From NCBI GenBank assembly GCA_036269895.1, contig DATBDN010000024.1, forward strand, positions 1 through 64,000: a stretch of DNA of 64,000 nt. The letters are read 5' to 3'. Shown here in pieces: positions 31,163-40,131 of the stretch. The stretch is from DATBDN01 sp036269895 (GTDB lineage: Bacteria; Actinomycetota; Thermoleophilia; Solirubrobacterales; Thermoleophilaceae). The notes below the pieces were generated by a model. It saw nothing but the letters and a program-made list of their open reading frames with translations, searched no databases and had not been told where the DNA came from. The translations under genes and the position numbers were made by a program. Numbering within the stretch: position 1 is the stretch's first letter; each line of letters opens with the position of its first letter.

Positions 31163-33034
31163 CTAGCGCTTGCGCGCGATGCTGGCGTTCAGCGAGAGGA
31201 CGTTGAACGAGGGCCGCTTCGTCCCGTTCGGGCGCACGATCCCCGCGTCGAAGCGGTCGGAGGGATTGTTGACCTTCCACTGGTACACGTATATCCGCTT
31301 GATCCGCTTTGCGTTCGCTTCGGCGAGCCGGAACATGAAGTCCATCGCCTTCCTCGCGCGCGACTCGGACTTCGGCAGCGCCACCTTGCCGTTTTGCGTG
31401 ACGAAGCGCACCACCCCGCCGGTCTCGGTCAGCCAGACCGTGCCCTTCACCGTCTGCAGCAGCGCACTGGTGCCGCGCGAGCGGAAGCGATTCGTATCCG
31501 TGTAGTTGTGCAGGCCCCATAGGCGCGGTCTGCCCTTCGCCCTGACGAGGAACGCGTACGCATAGCGGCGAATGTTCGACGCGTCGAGCAGGTCTGCCGC
31601 CACGATCGTGCAGCCGCGGCAGCTCGCCCGGACCACGTTGTAGTAGGCGGCGGCCAGGTCGGGGCGCTTGCCGGTCGGCTGCGTCGCGCTGTTGGCCTCG
31701 TTCCACGGCGAGATGTCCTTGACCCACGGGTACCTCTTGTGGAAGGCGCGCCACGCCCGCTTGTACTGACCGCTCGATGGGCCCTTGCAGCGCCGGGACG
31801 GGCAGACCTGCCCACGTGTGTGCTCGAACGAGACCAGCGGCCGGATCCCATGCGCGCGCGCGGCCTTCAGCCAGCCGTCCAGCCGCGCCGGCTCGCTGAA
31901 GATCGAGTTCCACGGCGTCACCAGGCGTGCGTAGCGCAGCCGGAGCACGCGGAAGTTCGGATCGTCGAAGGTCGCCGGCTGGTTGTCGGAGATGCCGATG
32001 GCGGGCAGCCTGCCCAGGGTCTTCACCGGCTTGAGCACGACGGTCGCCCTGCGCGTCTGCACGCGCGTGAGCACATCTGTCACGACTACCTGGAGCCGCA
32101 GCCGTGCGTTCTTCAACTTGGCGAGCGAGCGCTTGGCAGCGCGCGTGAAGCGCAGCGTGACCAGCCGGCTGCCGCCATGCGCGAGCGTGGCGCGCGCCGG
32201 CAGCGCGACCGCACGGCCGCCGCGCGAGAGCGTCAAGAACCCCGTGCAGGTGTCCGAGCAGTTCAGCAGCGCGGTGACGCCGGACTTGAGCGCGCCGGTC
32301 AGGCCGAGGTCGTCGGCCGCGACGACGGAGCTCTTGATCGTGTGCGGGACCGGCGGGATGACCAGCGGACAGCCGTTGGGCGTGGAGGCCGGAGTCGAGG
32401 GACAGTTGTCGGCATCGTCGTTCACGCCGTCGCCGTCGCTGTCGGGGACGTTCACCTGCACCGCCGCCGCCGCCGTCGACTGGTTGCCGACCTCGTCGGT
32501 CACGCGAACCCCCACGGTGAAGGCACCGGCGTTCGGGTAGCCGACCACTTGGCTGGTGCCGCCCGCGGTCTCGTAGGTCCCGTCACCGTTGAGGTCCCAC
32601 TCGTAGGTGAGGGCGCCGCCGCCAGGATTCGTGTCGGCGGACGCCTGGAAGGTGACGGCCTGGCCACGGGTGATGGTGCTCGATGCCGGACTCAGGGCCA
32701 GGCTTGGCGTGCCGTACGCCGTGACGCTGCCGGTCTGGAGCCCGCCGCCCGTGTCGTGGTAGCCGTAGACACCAGGCGTGTCGAAGAGATGGTTGAAGGT
32801 TGCGCCCGAGCCCCGGAGGCCGGAGTCGAATCCACCCAGCGTGTCGGAGGTGACCGAACGGCCGAGGGGCGACCCGAGCGTGGTCGTCGCCCACGTCCAG
32901 TTGACGGTGGTCCCGATCTTGACCTTGACCGCGGCCGGGTCGTAGCCGCCGTCGTTTACGGTCACGTCGGCGAGCGCGCTCGCGGGCAGCGCGAGCACGG
33001 CGGCAGCAATGAGTGTGGTCAGGAGCCTGCGCAA
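31163..33034 (-). CDS. Secreted modular protein: cupredoxin-like, PKD, TSP3 and glycosidase-like domains
   Basis: A 623-residue protein with a signal peptide (residues 1-22, ending ALPASALA). Domains in order: a cupredoxin-like fold (about 23-108, GTTVNWTWATTT to TPGVYGYHDTGG) in which the usual copper Cys is Tyr; a PKD domain (about 112-195, YEWDLNGDGTYE); a thrombospondin type-3 Ca2+ repeat (DSDGDGVNDDADNCP); a linker; and a TIM-barrel glycosidase-like domain (about 345-620) with DISPWNEAN and VWLTETGG as acid/base and nucleophile candidates. That last domain is paralogous to the 1745-2845 protein. It is likely surface-bound and acting on an unknown glycan. Confidence 0.8.
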   Translation of the reverse strand: MRRLLTTLIAAAVLALPASALADVTVNDGGYDPAAVKVKIGTTVNWTWATTTLGSPLGRSVTSDTLGGFDSGLRGSGATFNHLFDTPGVYGYHDTGGGLQTGSVTAYGTPSLALSPASSTITRGQAVTFQASADTNPGGGALTYEWDLNGDGTYETAGGTSQVVGYPNAGAFTVGVRVTDEVGNQSTAAAAVQVNVPDSDGDGVNDDADNCPSTPASTPNGCPLVIPPVPHTIKSSVVAADDLGLTGALKSGVTALLNCSDTCTGFLTLSRGGRAVALPARATLAHGGSRLVTLRFTRAAKRSLAKLKNARLRLQVVVTDVLTRVQTRRATVVLKPVKTLGRLPAIGISDNQPATFDDPNFRVLRLRYARLVTPWNSIFSEPARLDGWLKAARAHGIRPLVSFEHTRGQVCPSRRCKGPSSGQYKRAWRAFHKRYPWVKDISPWNEANSATQPTGKRPDLAAAYYNVVRASCRGCTIVAADLLDASNIRRYAYAFLVRAKGRPRLWGLHNYTDTNRFRSRGTSALLQTVKGTVWLTETGGVVRFVTQNGKVALPKSESRARKAMDFMFRLAEANAKRIKRIYVYQWKVNNPSDRFDAGIVRPNGTKRPSFNVLSLNASIARKR

Positions 33035-33079
33035 GAGGAAGTCCTCAAGGTATTGGGTCGGCTGGTCGGCGCCGGGGCT

Positions 33080-34072
33080 TTAGCCGCCGATGGCGGACAT
33101 CGAGCGCGCCGGCTGGCGGAAGCCCGTCTCACCAACGTGGTGCTTGAGCTCCTTCTGCCAGACCGCGTCGCGGATCAGCTTCTCGAGCTCGGCATCGGAC
33201 GCCCCCTCACGCAGCGGAGCGCGCAGGTCCGTCTCGTGCAGAGAGAAGAGGCAGGTGCGCAGCTTGCCTTCGGCAGTCAGGCGCACACGGTTGCAGTCAG
33301 CGCAGAACGGCTCGGAGACCGGGTTGATGAAGCCGATCGCGCCGTTGCCGTCGGCGAAGCGGAACATGCGGGCGGTCGCCGACGGCTCCCGCGGCAGCTC
33401 CTCGAGGGGATAGACGGCGTGGATCAGGGCGCGCAGCTCGCGCCCGGTCAGCACCGAATCGGGCGACCACGCGTGGTCGGCGTCGAGCGGCATGAACTCG
33501 ATGAAGCGCACCTGGAACGCGGTCGACCGCGCGAAGTCGGCGAAGCGCAGCGCCTCGTCCTCGGTGAAGCCCCGCATCGCGACCGCGTTGACCTTGATCG
33601 GATGGACCTCGGGGTGCTCGGCGAGGGCGTCGAGGCCGCGCAGCACCCGCGGCAGCGCGTCGCGTCGCGTCATCTCGAAGAACTTGTCGCGTTGGAGCGA
33701 GTCGATCGAGACGTTCACACGGTCGACGCCCGCCTCGACGAGTGCAGCCGCATCGCGCTCGAGCAGGTAGCCGTTGGTCGTCACCGACAGGTCGCCCAGG
33801 CCGTCGATCGGCGCCAGCATCGAGACCAGCCGCGGAAACTCCCGGCGCACCAGCGGCTCGCCGCCGGTCAGGCGCACGTCGCCGACACCCATCGACACGA
33901 ACAGGCGGACCAGTCGCTCGACCTCCTCGAAGGTCAGGATCTCGGAGCGCTCGAGCCAGGGCAGTCCATCGGCCGGCATGCAGTACTGGCAGCGGAAGTT
34001 GCAGCGATCCGTCACCGAAACCCGGAGGTCCCCAATCCGCCTGCCGTGCCCGTCGAAAAGCGGCTCGCGCAC
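33080..34072 (-). CDS. moaA: GTP 3',8-cyclase (molybdenum cofactor synthesis)
   Basis: A 330-residue radical-SAM enzyme for the first step of molybdopterin synthesis. The first cluster motif is VTDRCNFRCQYCMP (CxxxCxxC), with RLTGGEPLVR for SAM binding. The second cluster motif is FCADCNRVRLTAEGKLRTCLF, and the required C-terminal Gly-Gly is in SMSAIGG. Length is normal. The start is GTG 34072, three bases after the gltA stop, so they are co-transcribed. No other molybdopterin gene is in the window. Confidence 0.96.
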   Translation of the reverse strand: MREPLFDGHGRRIGDLRVSVTDRCNFRCQYCMPADGLPWLERSEILTFEEVERLVRLFVSMGVGDVRLTGGEPLVRREFPRLVSMLAPIDGLGDLSVTTNGYLLERDAAALVEAGVDRVNVSIDSLQRDKFFEMTRRDALPRVLRGLDALAEHPEVHPIKVNAVAMRGFTEDEALRFADFARSTAFQVRFIEFMPLDADHAWSPDSVLTGRELRALIHAVYPLEELPREPSATARMFRFADGNGAIGFINPVSEPFCADCNRVRLTAEGKLRTCLFSLHETDLRAPLREGASDAELEKLIRDAVWQKELKHHVGETGFRQPARSMSAIGG

Positions 34073-34075
34073 GTA

Positions 34076-35416
34076 TTACCCGCGCTGGTCGATCGGCGCG
34101 TACTCGCGCTCGCGCTGGCCGGTGTAGATCTGGCGCGGGCGCGAGATCTTGCGCTTGTCGTCGGTGATCATCTCAAGCCACTGCGCCATCCAGCCCGACG
34201 TGCGCGGGATCGCGAACATCACGGTGAACATGTCCGTCGGGATGTTGAGCGCCTCGTAGATCAGGCCCGAATAGAAGTCGACATTCGGGTAGAGCTTGCG
34301 CTCGGTGAAGAAATCGTCGTCGAGCGCGCGCTTCTCGAGCTCCACCGCGATCTCGAGCTTCGGGTTCATGCCCATGACCTCGAAGACCTCCTCGACGTTC
34401 TTCTTGATGATCTTGGCCCGCGGGTCGAAGTTCTTGTAGACCCGGTGGCCGAAGCCCATCAGCTTCTCCTCACGGTTCTTCACGGCCTCGAGGAAGTCCG
34501 GGATGTTCTCGGTGGTCTCGATCTTGTCGAGCATCCGCAGCACCGCCTCGTTGGCGCCGCCGTGCAGCGGCCCATAGAGCGCGGCGATGCCCGCGGCGCA
34601 CGCGGAGTAGGGGTCGACTTCCGATGAGCCGACGTCGCGGACTGCGCTGGTCGAGCAGTTCTGCTCATGGTCGGCGTGCAGGATCCACAGCACGTCGAGC
34701 GCGCGCTCCAGACGGGGGTCGGGCTGGTACTTGACCTCCGTCATCCGGTACATCATCGAGAGGAAGTTGCCCGGGTACGAGAGGTCGTTGTCGGGATAGA
34801 CGTACGGCAGGCCGAGGTTGTGCCGGTACGCGAACGCAGCCAGTGTCGGCACCTTCGCGATCAGGCGGATCGTCGCCATCTGGCGCTCTTCCTCGTCCTT
34901 GATGTGCTTGGCACCTGGGTAGAACGTCGAGAGCGCCCCGACCGACGCCTGCAGCATCCCCATCGGATGGGCGTCGTAGCGGAACCCGTCGAGGAACTCC
35001 TTGACGTTCTCGTGGACGTAGGTGTGGATCGTGATGTGGTGGACCCAGTCGTCGAGCTGCTCGCGTGTCGGCAGTTCGCCGTGAACGAGCAGGTACGTGA
35101 CCTCGAGGTAGGTGGCGTTCTCGCAGAGCTGCTCGATCGGGTAGCCGCGGTATTCGAGGACCCCCGCCTCGCCGTCGATGTAGGTGATCGCCGACCGGCA
35201 CGACGCCGTGTTGGTGTACGCCGGGTCGAACGCCATGAGGCCGAAGTCGTCCTCAGTCGTCTTGATCTGCCGCAGGTCCATCGCCTTGACGGTCCCGTCG
35301 GTGATCTCGAGCTCATAGCTCTTGCCGGTCCTGTTGTCGATGACGGAGAGCGTGTCCGCGCCAGAGCCCGAACCGTTCGCTACTGCTACCCCGCCTTCGG
35401 ACTGCTGCTCGGCCAT
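34076..35416 (-). CDS. gltA: Citrate synthase
   Basis: A 446-residue type II citrate synthase: acetyl-CoA plus oxaloacetate to citrate. Family blocks are CRSAITYIDGEAGVLEYRGY, WILHADHEQNCSTSAVR (catalytic His region), GIAALYGPLHGGANEAVLRM, MGFGHRVYKNFDPRAK and NVDFYSGLIYEALNIP (catalytic Asp in VDFYSG). The acidic, Gly/Ser-rich first 20 residues look flexible. It lies in an operon with two small membrane proteins upstream and moaA downstream. Confidence 0.97.
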   Translation of the reverse strand: MAEQQSEGGVAVANGSGSGADTLSVIDNRTGKSYELEITDGTVKAMDLRQIKTTEDDFGLMAFDPAYTNTASCRSAITYIDGEAGVLEYRGYPIEQLCENATYLEVTYLLVHGELPTREQLDDWVHHITIHTYVHENVKEFLDGFRYDAHPMGMLQASVGALSTFYPGAKHIKDEEERQMATIRLIAKVPTLAAFAYRHNLGLPYVYPDNDLSYPGNFLSMMYRMTEVKYQPDPRLERALDVLWILHADHEQNCSTSAVRDVGSSEVDPYSACAAGIAALYGPLHGGANEAVLRMLDKIETTENIPDFLEAVKNREEKLMGFGHRVYKNFDPRAKIIKKNVEEVFEVMGMNPKLEIAVELEKRALDDDFFTERKLYPNVDFYSGLIYEALNIPTDMFTVMFAIPRTSGWMAQWLEMITDDKRKISRPRQIYTGQREREYAPIDQRG

Positions 35417-35428
35417 GTGTCGCCCTCT

Positions 35429-35668
35429 CTATCCAGATCCCTTGGCCTTCTCCGGCCCATGGCGGAGCCCCTTGCTCTCGCCTGCACCTGTGATACCCCC
35501 GATCACGGCAGTCCCTATCGCGATAACGGCCAGGACCACGGAGATGGCTATGACGCCACGCATCTGACGGTCGTCGCGCGGGAAGCCTTCGCTGCGCAGG
35601 CCGAGCGCGAACGAGAGGATGAGTGCCCACACGAACAGCAGGACGCCGCCGATCCAGAACGGGTTCAT
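35429..35668 (-). CDS. Small two-helix membrane protein
   Basis: A 79-residue protein with two membrane segments (PFWIGGVLLFVWALILSFAL and GVIAISVVLAVIAIGTAVIG) and a charged C-terminus. No family recognised. ATG 35668 lies 12 bases after the previous gene's stop, and gltA begins 12 bases after its own stop, so it is part of the operon. Confidence 0.65.
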   Translation of the reverse strand: MNPFWIGGVLLFVWALILSFALGLRSEGFPRDDRQMRGVIAISVVLAVIAIGTAVIGGITGAGESKGLRHGPEKAKGSG

Positions 35669-35680
35669 TGCAGCGGAACG

Positions 35681-35938
35681 CTACCGAACGCGCGGAGCCG
35701 GGTCCGCCACGGCACGAACGCGCGCAGGCGGTTGCGGCAGCGGCTCGCCGTGAGGCCCCCGGCGTGGGGAGCGCGGCCGGCGCGGCTTCGGGTGCTTGGG
35801 GCCGCCGCCATCGTCCACGTCCAGCGCAGCGTCCTCCGGCGGGACCGGCTCGGCCTTGATGGCCCGCCACACGATCCAGCAGAGAGCAATGATCGGGATC
35901 TTCAGTCCGACCATCAGCCATAGGAACGCCCACGTCAC
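35681..35938 (-). CDS. Small single-helix membrane protein with basic Pro/Arg-rich tail
   Basis: An 85-residue protein. Residues 3-25 form one helix (WAFLWLMVGLKIPIIALCW), followed by an acidic patch (PPEDAALDVDDGGG) and a Pro/Arg/His-rich tail (KHPKPRRPRSPRRGPHGEP). No known family. The start is GTG 35938. It heads the minus-strand operon that leads to gltA and moaA. Confidence 0.6.
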   Translation of the reverse strand: MTWAFLWLMVGLKIPIIALCWIVWRAIKAEPVPPEDAALDVDDGGGPKHPKPRRPRSPRRGPHGEPLPQPPARVRAVADPAPRVR

Positions 35939-35999
35939 GGTTCGGCCGATGCTACCCCGGACACCGGGCTTTGCAAGACCCTTTCCGTAGCCTCCGGCT

Positions 36000-36130
36000 C
36001 ATGGACCTGCAGCTGGTTCCGCTCAGCCCGGCTGGAAGTGGAGTGAGCACGTCGGCGCCGCTACGGGTGACAAGTGGTGCGAGGTCGAGCACCTTGGCCT
36101 CGTGCTCAGCGGCGGCGCGATGGCCGCGAT
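36000..36130 (+). pseudogene. Remnant of a cupin-domain gene
   Basis: Read in the frame starting at 36000, the DNA encodes PGWKWSEHVGAATGDKWCEV followed by EHLGLVLSGGAMAAM, which matches the conserved N-terminal block of a common actinobacterial cupin group (PGWRWSEH and a following HxGYVLSG). It has no proper start, breaks off at the GA-rich stretch, and runs in frame into the next gene's upstream region. The C-terminal cupin half is missing. It is probably a decaying fragment or the scar of a deletion. Confidence 0.45.
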
Positions 36131-36230
36131 GGGGACGAGAACGACAGCGGATCGGCGTGTTCGATTACTTTCGTCGCTACGGCCCGTCTACGGTGCGAAA
36201 ACTTCGGACCGGACTCGCAAGGAGATCGCA

Positions 36231-36779
36231 ATGGGCAAGATCGCCGTACACGAATTCATCAGCCTCGACGGGGTCTACGAGAACCCGAGCTGGACGTTCG
36301 ACTTTGGCTTCGACCCGAAGATGGGGGAGACGCTCGGCGCCATCACGCAGGGGAGCGACGCGATTCTCCTGGGGCGCCGGACCTACGAGATGTTCTATCC
36401 CGCCTGGTCGACTCGGACCGCGGACGACGATCCCGGCGCGCCGTTCTTCAACGAGACCGCGAAGTACGTCGTCTCCGGAACAATCGAGGACACGCCCTGG
36501 AACAACACCACGAAGCTCGGGCCATACGACGCGAGCACGATACGGGATCTCAAGGACCGGACCAGCGGCATCTACGTAAGCGGCAGCGGCAGCCTGGTTC
36601 GCGGGATGCTCGCGGACGGGCTGGTCGACGAGCTCCACCTATTCGTCTACCCAATTGCGCTCGGGTCCGGAGAGCGGTTGTTCGCGGACAAGGACGGCTC
36701 GACGAAGCTGAGCCTGCTCCAGACCGACGCCTACGACAACGGCGTCGTCCACGTGGCGTACGGCCCGGCGAGCAGCTAG
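36231..36779 (+). CDS. Dihydrofolate reductase-like (RibD C-terminal) family protein
   Basis: A 182-residue protein of the DHFR/RibD-C fold, the group of B. subtilis YwjB/YyaP. Marks are IAVHEFISLDGVYENP, DAILLGRRTYEMFYPAW, KYVVSGTIED and GIYVSGSGSLVRGMLADGLVDEL. Likely NADPH-dependent reduction; substrate unknown. AAGGAGA lies 6 bases before ATG 36231. Four bases overlap the convergent PfkB gene. Confidence 0.88.
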   Translation: MGKIAVHEFISLDGVYENPSWTFDFGFDPKMGETLGAITQGSDAILLGRRTYEMFYPAWSTRTADDDPGAPFFNETAKYVVSGTIEDTPWNNTTKLGPYDASTIRDLKDRTSGIYVSGSGSLVRGMLADGLVDELHLFVYPIALGSGERLFADKDGSTKLSLLQTDAYDNGVVHVAYGPASS

Positions 36780-37702
36780 CTGCGGGCCGCGGCTTCGAGT
36801 GTCGTCATCGAGCGGAACTCCTCGAACCGCTCGTCGATCTCGTCGCGGGTCAGGCGGCGTACACGCTCGGTGCCGAACTCCTCGACGTTGAACGAGGCCA
36901 GCGTCGCGCCGTAGACCATCGCCCGGCGCAGCACGTGCAGGTCCGATGCTGCGTCGGTGCCCTGGGCGTCCAGGTAGCCGAGGAAGCCGCCGGCGAACGT
37001 GTCGCCCGCGCCAGTGGGGTCGTTGACGGTCTCCAGCGGGTAGGCCGGCAGCGCGAAGAACGAGTCGCCTGCGAACAGCGCGGCGCCGTACTCGCCCTGC
37101 TTGGCCACGATCGTCTTCGGGCCGTGCTCCATCAGGCCACGAGCGGCGCGCACCAGGTTCGGCTCGCGCATGAGCATCCGGATCTCGGCGTCGTTCAGGA
37201 AGATCAGGTCGACGCCGCTGATCGTCTCGAGAAGCGAGTCGCGGGTGGTCTCGATCCACAGGTTCATCGAATCGAGTCCGACCATCTGGGCAGCGGACTG
37301 CTCGCGCACCTCGCGTTGCAGGTCGGGCTGGATGTTCGCCAGGAAGAGGGTGTCCGCGTCCCTCGACGCGCCTGACAGCTTCGGCTGGAAGTCGCCGAAG
37401 ACGTTCAGCTGTGTGTCGTCGGTGTGGGCGACGTTCAGGTCGTACTCGTAGTGCCCGCGCCAGAAGAATGTCTGGCCACCCTGGACGCGCTCGATGTCAT
37501 CTGTGTTGACACCGCGTTCTTGCAGGACCGCGTACTCCTCGTCGCCGAAGTCGTCGCCCACCGGCCCCACTACGCGCACGTCGGTGAAGAACGACGCCGC
37601 CAGCGAGAAATGCACCGCCGAGCCACCGAGCATGCGCTCGCGCTGCCCGAACGGGGTCTGCACCGCGTCGAAAGCGATCGAACCGACGACTACAAGGCTC
37701 AT
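36776..37702 (-). CDS. PfkB-family carbohydrate kinase
   Basis: A 308-residue ribokinase-fold kinase. GSIAFDAVQTPFG at the start, the Gly motif RMLGGSAVHFSLAA, and the PfkB C-terminal signature DPTGAGDTFAGGFLG, whose Asp is the catalytic base. The lid and substrate loops do not clearly match ribokinase, fructokinase or adenosine kinase, so the sugar or nucleoside substrate is open. A Lrp-type regulator gene ends the upstream side on the same strand, with 12 bases between. Confidence 0.9.
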   Translation of the reverse strand: MSLVVVGSIAFDAVQTPFGQRERMLGGSAVHFSLAASFFTDVRVVGPVGDDFGDEEYAVLQERGVNTDDIERVQGGQTFFWRGHYEYDLNVAHTDDTQLNVFGDFQPKLSGASRDADTLFLANIQPDLQREVREQSAAQMVGLDSMNLWIETTRDSLLETISGVDLIFLNDAEIRMLMREPNLVRAARGLMEHGPKTIVAKQGEYGAALFAGDSFFALPAYPLETVNDPTGAGDTFAGGFLGYLDAQGTDAASDLHVLRRAMVYGATLASFNVEEFGTERVRRLTRDEIDERFEEFRSMTTLEAAARS

Positions 37703-37714
37703 GGGCCGCGCAGG

Positions 37715-38197
37715 CTAGCCGAGCGCAATGCCACGGCGGGGGACGGGAGACGACTGCACGATGGACGTCGTCGTCTGGCCTAGCACGACGAAGTGGTCGA
37801 TGACCTCCTCGAGGTGCGTCACGTCGCGCACGTGAGCCTTCATGAAGTAACAGTCGTCACCGGTCACCCGGTGGCACTCGACCACCTCAGGTGTCTCGCG
37901 GGCGAGTTCAGCGACGTTCGCGAGCTGGCCCGGCGCCGGGCGCACGCGGATGACCACCGTGAGTGCGAGCCCGACCGCACGCGGGTCGACGTCGGCGCGG
38001 TACGAGCGGATGACGCCGTCGGCCTCGAGCCGCTGCAGCCGCTCCGCGACGGCGGGCGGTGAGAGGCCGACGCGTCGCCCGAGCTCGGCGATCGTCAGGC
38101 GCGCATCGTCCTGCAACTCGATGAGGATGCGGCGATTCGTCTCATCGGGCTTCGTTTCGCTGCCGTTGCGTCTGAGATCCCGTTGAACCGAAGGCAT
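37715..38197 (-). CDS. Lrp/AsnC-family transcriptional regulator
   Basis: A 160-residue regulator. The N-terminal helix-turn-helix is DETNRRILIELQDDARLTI then AELGRRVGLSPPAVAERLQR; the C-terminal RAM domain (VVIRVRPAPGQLANVAELAR, ECHRVTGDDCYFMKAHV) binds amino acids or similar ligands. ATG 38197. It is divergent from an EamA exporter 64 bp away, so amino-acid-responsive control of that exporter is likely. The downstream PfkB gene may be co-transcribed. Confidence 0.92.
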   Translation of the reverse strand: MPSVQRDLRRNGSETKPDETNRRILIELQDDARLTIAELGRRVGLSPPAVAERLQRLEADGVIRSYRADVDPRAVGLALTVVIRVRPAPGQLANVAELARETPEVVECHRVTGDDCYFMKAHVRDVTHLEEVIDHFVVLGQTTTSIVQSSPVPRRGIALG

Positions 38198-38261
38198 GAC
38201 ACGCAAACTACCGAAGATCGGCCCTGTACGGAAGGCGCGTCGCGCGGCACGGTTCCAGCCG

Positions 38262-39155
38262 ATGGCCACGAGCACGAAACGCACATCGCCGCGCGCCGAT
38301 TCCGCCTTCAGTGCGGTCGCCGAACGCACGCCGCCGGAGGCGTATTTCGTGGTCAGCGCGGTCTTCCACTACCTCGGCCCGGCGTTCGCGGTTCTGCTGT
38401 TCGCGCGAGTGAATGTCTTGGGCGTCGCCTGGCTGCGGATCGCCACTGCCGCGCTGCTGTTCGCGGTCTGGCGGCGACCGTGGCTCGCGTACCTCCGTCT
38501 CGAGCCCGGCGGGCGGCGCCTGCTGCTCGGCTGGGGAGCCACGCTCGCGGTGATGAACGCTTGCTTCTACATGGCGATCGACCGGCTGCCGCTCGGGACG
38601 GTCGCCGCGATCGAGTTCCTGCCGGTGATCGCGCTGGCGGCGCTCGGAGTGCGCACGCGGCGCAACGCAGTCGCGCTGGCCTGTGCGGTGACCGGCGTCT
38701 ACCTCGTCACCGGCGTGCAGTTCGGAGGCGCGAAAGTGGGCGTGGCGTTTGCGTTCGCGAACGCCATCCTGTTCGCCGGCTACATCGTGCAGGCGCACCG
38801 CGTCTCCCGCCTGCCCGAGCTCACCGGAGTCGATGGCCTCGCGGCCTCGATGCTCGTCGCGGCACTCGTGATCACGCCAATCGGCGGCTGGGCCGTGCTG
38901 CCGGTGCTCACCGATCCGGTTGCATTGGCGGCGGGTGCCGGTGTCGGCCTCTGCTCGTCGGTGATCCCGTACGTCACCGACCAGCTCGCCATGCGGCGGC
39001 TCGCGCGGTCGACGTACGCGCTGATGGTGTCGCTGCTGCCGGCGACAGCCACCGTGATCGGCATCGTCGTGCTGGCGCAGGTGCCGTCGCCGCCCGAGGC
39101 GACCGGCGTCGCGCTCGTGATGGCGGGCGTCGCCATCCACCGCCCAGGCGCATAA
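38262..39155 (+). CDS. EamA-family exporter (RhtA-like)
   Basis: A 297-residue DMT transporter with about ten helices. The start PPEAYFVVSAVFHYLGPAFA and FLPVIALAALGVRTRR match the RhtA-like threonine/homoserine exporter group. ATG 38262 is preferred because an earlier ATG at 38196 overlaps the divergent Lrp start codon. The Lrp neighbour supports export of an amino acid or analogue; the substrate is inference. Confidence 0.85.
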   Translation: MATSTKRTSPRADSAFSAVAERTPPEAYFVVSAVFHYLGPAFAVLLFARVNVLGVAWLRIATAALLFAVWRRPWLAYLRLEPGGRRLLLGWGATLAVMNACFYMAIDRLPLGTVAAIEFLPVIALAALGVRTRRNAVALACAVTGVYLVTGVQFGGAKVGVAFAFANAILFAGYIVQAHRVSRLPELTGVDGLAASMLVAALVITPIGGWAVLPVLTDPVALAAGAGVGLCSSVIPYVTDQLAMRRLARSTYALMVSLLPATATVIGIVVLAQVPSPPEATGVALVMAGVAIHRPGA

Positions 39156-39165
39156 TCGCGCCCCG

Positions 39166-40122
39166 ATGCGCGGAGTGCTCATTCGCGAATGGGGCGGCCC
39201 CGAGGTCCTCGAGCTCGCCGACGATCTGCGTGCGCCCGAGCCCGGGCCGGGCCAGCAGCGGATTTGCGTCAGCGTGGCCGGGGTGAACTTCGCAGATACA
39301 CACGCGCGCGAGAACGCATACATCGCCAAGTACGAGCTGCCACTAGTGCCCGGCACCGAAGTGGCGGGCACGCTCGACGATGGCACGCGCGTGGTCGCAA
39401 TGCCACACCACGGCGGCTACGCGGAGTACGCGATCGCCGACGAGCAGTCGATCTTCCCGCTGCCGAACGGGCTTGGCGACCACGCGGCGCTCGCACTGTT
39501 GATCCAGGGCCTGACGGCCTGGCACCTGTACCGCACCGCCGCGCAGATCCGTGCGGGCGAGACCGCCGTGGTGCATTCAGCCGCCGGCGGCACCGGCAGC
39601 CTGGCCGTGCAATTGGCGAAGCCGATGGGCGCGGCCCGTGTGATCGGGAGCGCGAGCTCTGAGGAGAAGCGCGCGTTGGTCGCGGAGCTCGGCGCCGACG
39701 CCGTCATCGACAGCGCGCCCGGCGACATGGCCGAGCGGCTGCTGGAGGCAAACGAAGGGAAGCCGGTCGACGTCGTGTTCGACATGGCCGGCGGTGCCGT
39801 CTTCGGGGAGAGCGCCGAAGCGCTCGCGCCGTTCGGGCGGATCGTCGTTTACGGAATCGCGAGCCGCGAGCAGAACGACCTGCGCACCGGTCGCCTGATG
39901 CGCAAGAGTCGCGGCGTGATCGGCTTCTGGCTGATGCACTGCCTGGAGCGGCCGGAGACGATGATGCGCGAGCCGCTGCGCGACCTGTTCGAGCGGGCCG
40001 CGCGCGGTGAGCTGAAGCCTCAGCTGGGGAACGTCTATCCGCTGTCGGAGGTCCGCCGTGCACACGAGGACCTCGTCGGCCGCCGCACGACGGGGAAGCT
40101 CGTGCTCGACCCGCGCCGCTAG
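39166..40122 (+). CDS. Zinc-free quinone oxidoreductase-like MDR protein
   Basis: A 318-residue medium-chain dehydrogenase/reductase of the quinone oxidoreductase group. Marks are GVLIREWGGPEVLEL, ICVSVAGVNFADTHAR, VHSAAGGTGSLAVQLAKPMG (NADPH motif, AAGGTG variant of AAGGVG) and the C-terminal GKLVLDPRR. There are no zinc ligands. ATG 39166 lies 10 bases after the exporter stop, so co-transcription is possible. Confidence 0.9.
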   Translation: MRGVLIREWGGPEVLELADDLRAPEPGPGQQRICVSVAGVNFADTHARENAYIAKYELPLVPGTEVAGTLDDGTRVVAMPHHGGYAEYAIADEQSIFPLPNGLGDHAALALLIQGLTAWHLYRTAAQIRAGETAVVHSAAGGTGSLAVQLAKPMGAARVIGSASSEEKRALVAELGADAVIDSAPGDMAERLLEANEGKPVDVVFDMAGGAVFGESAEALAPFGRIVVYGIASREQNDLRTGRLMRKSRGVIGFWLMHCLERPETMMREPLRDLFERAARGELKPQLGNVYPLSEVRRAHEDLVGRRTTGKLVLDPRR

Positions 40123-40131
40123 CCTCGCTGC

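Noticed and set aside
31739..34627. 962-residue open frame on the plus strand
   Set aside because: It lies antisense to the modular glycosidase-like gene, moaA and gltA, all with firm motifs. Its composition (Arg, Val, Asp, His-rich) is typical of a shadow frame in GC-rich DNA.
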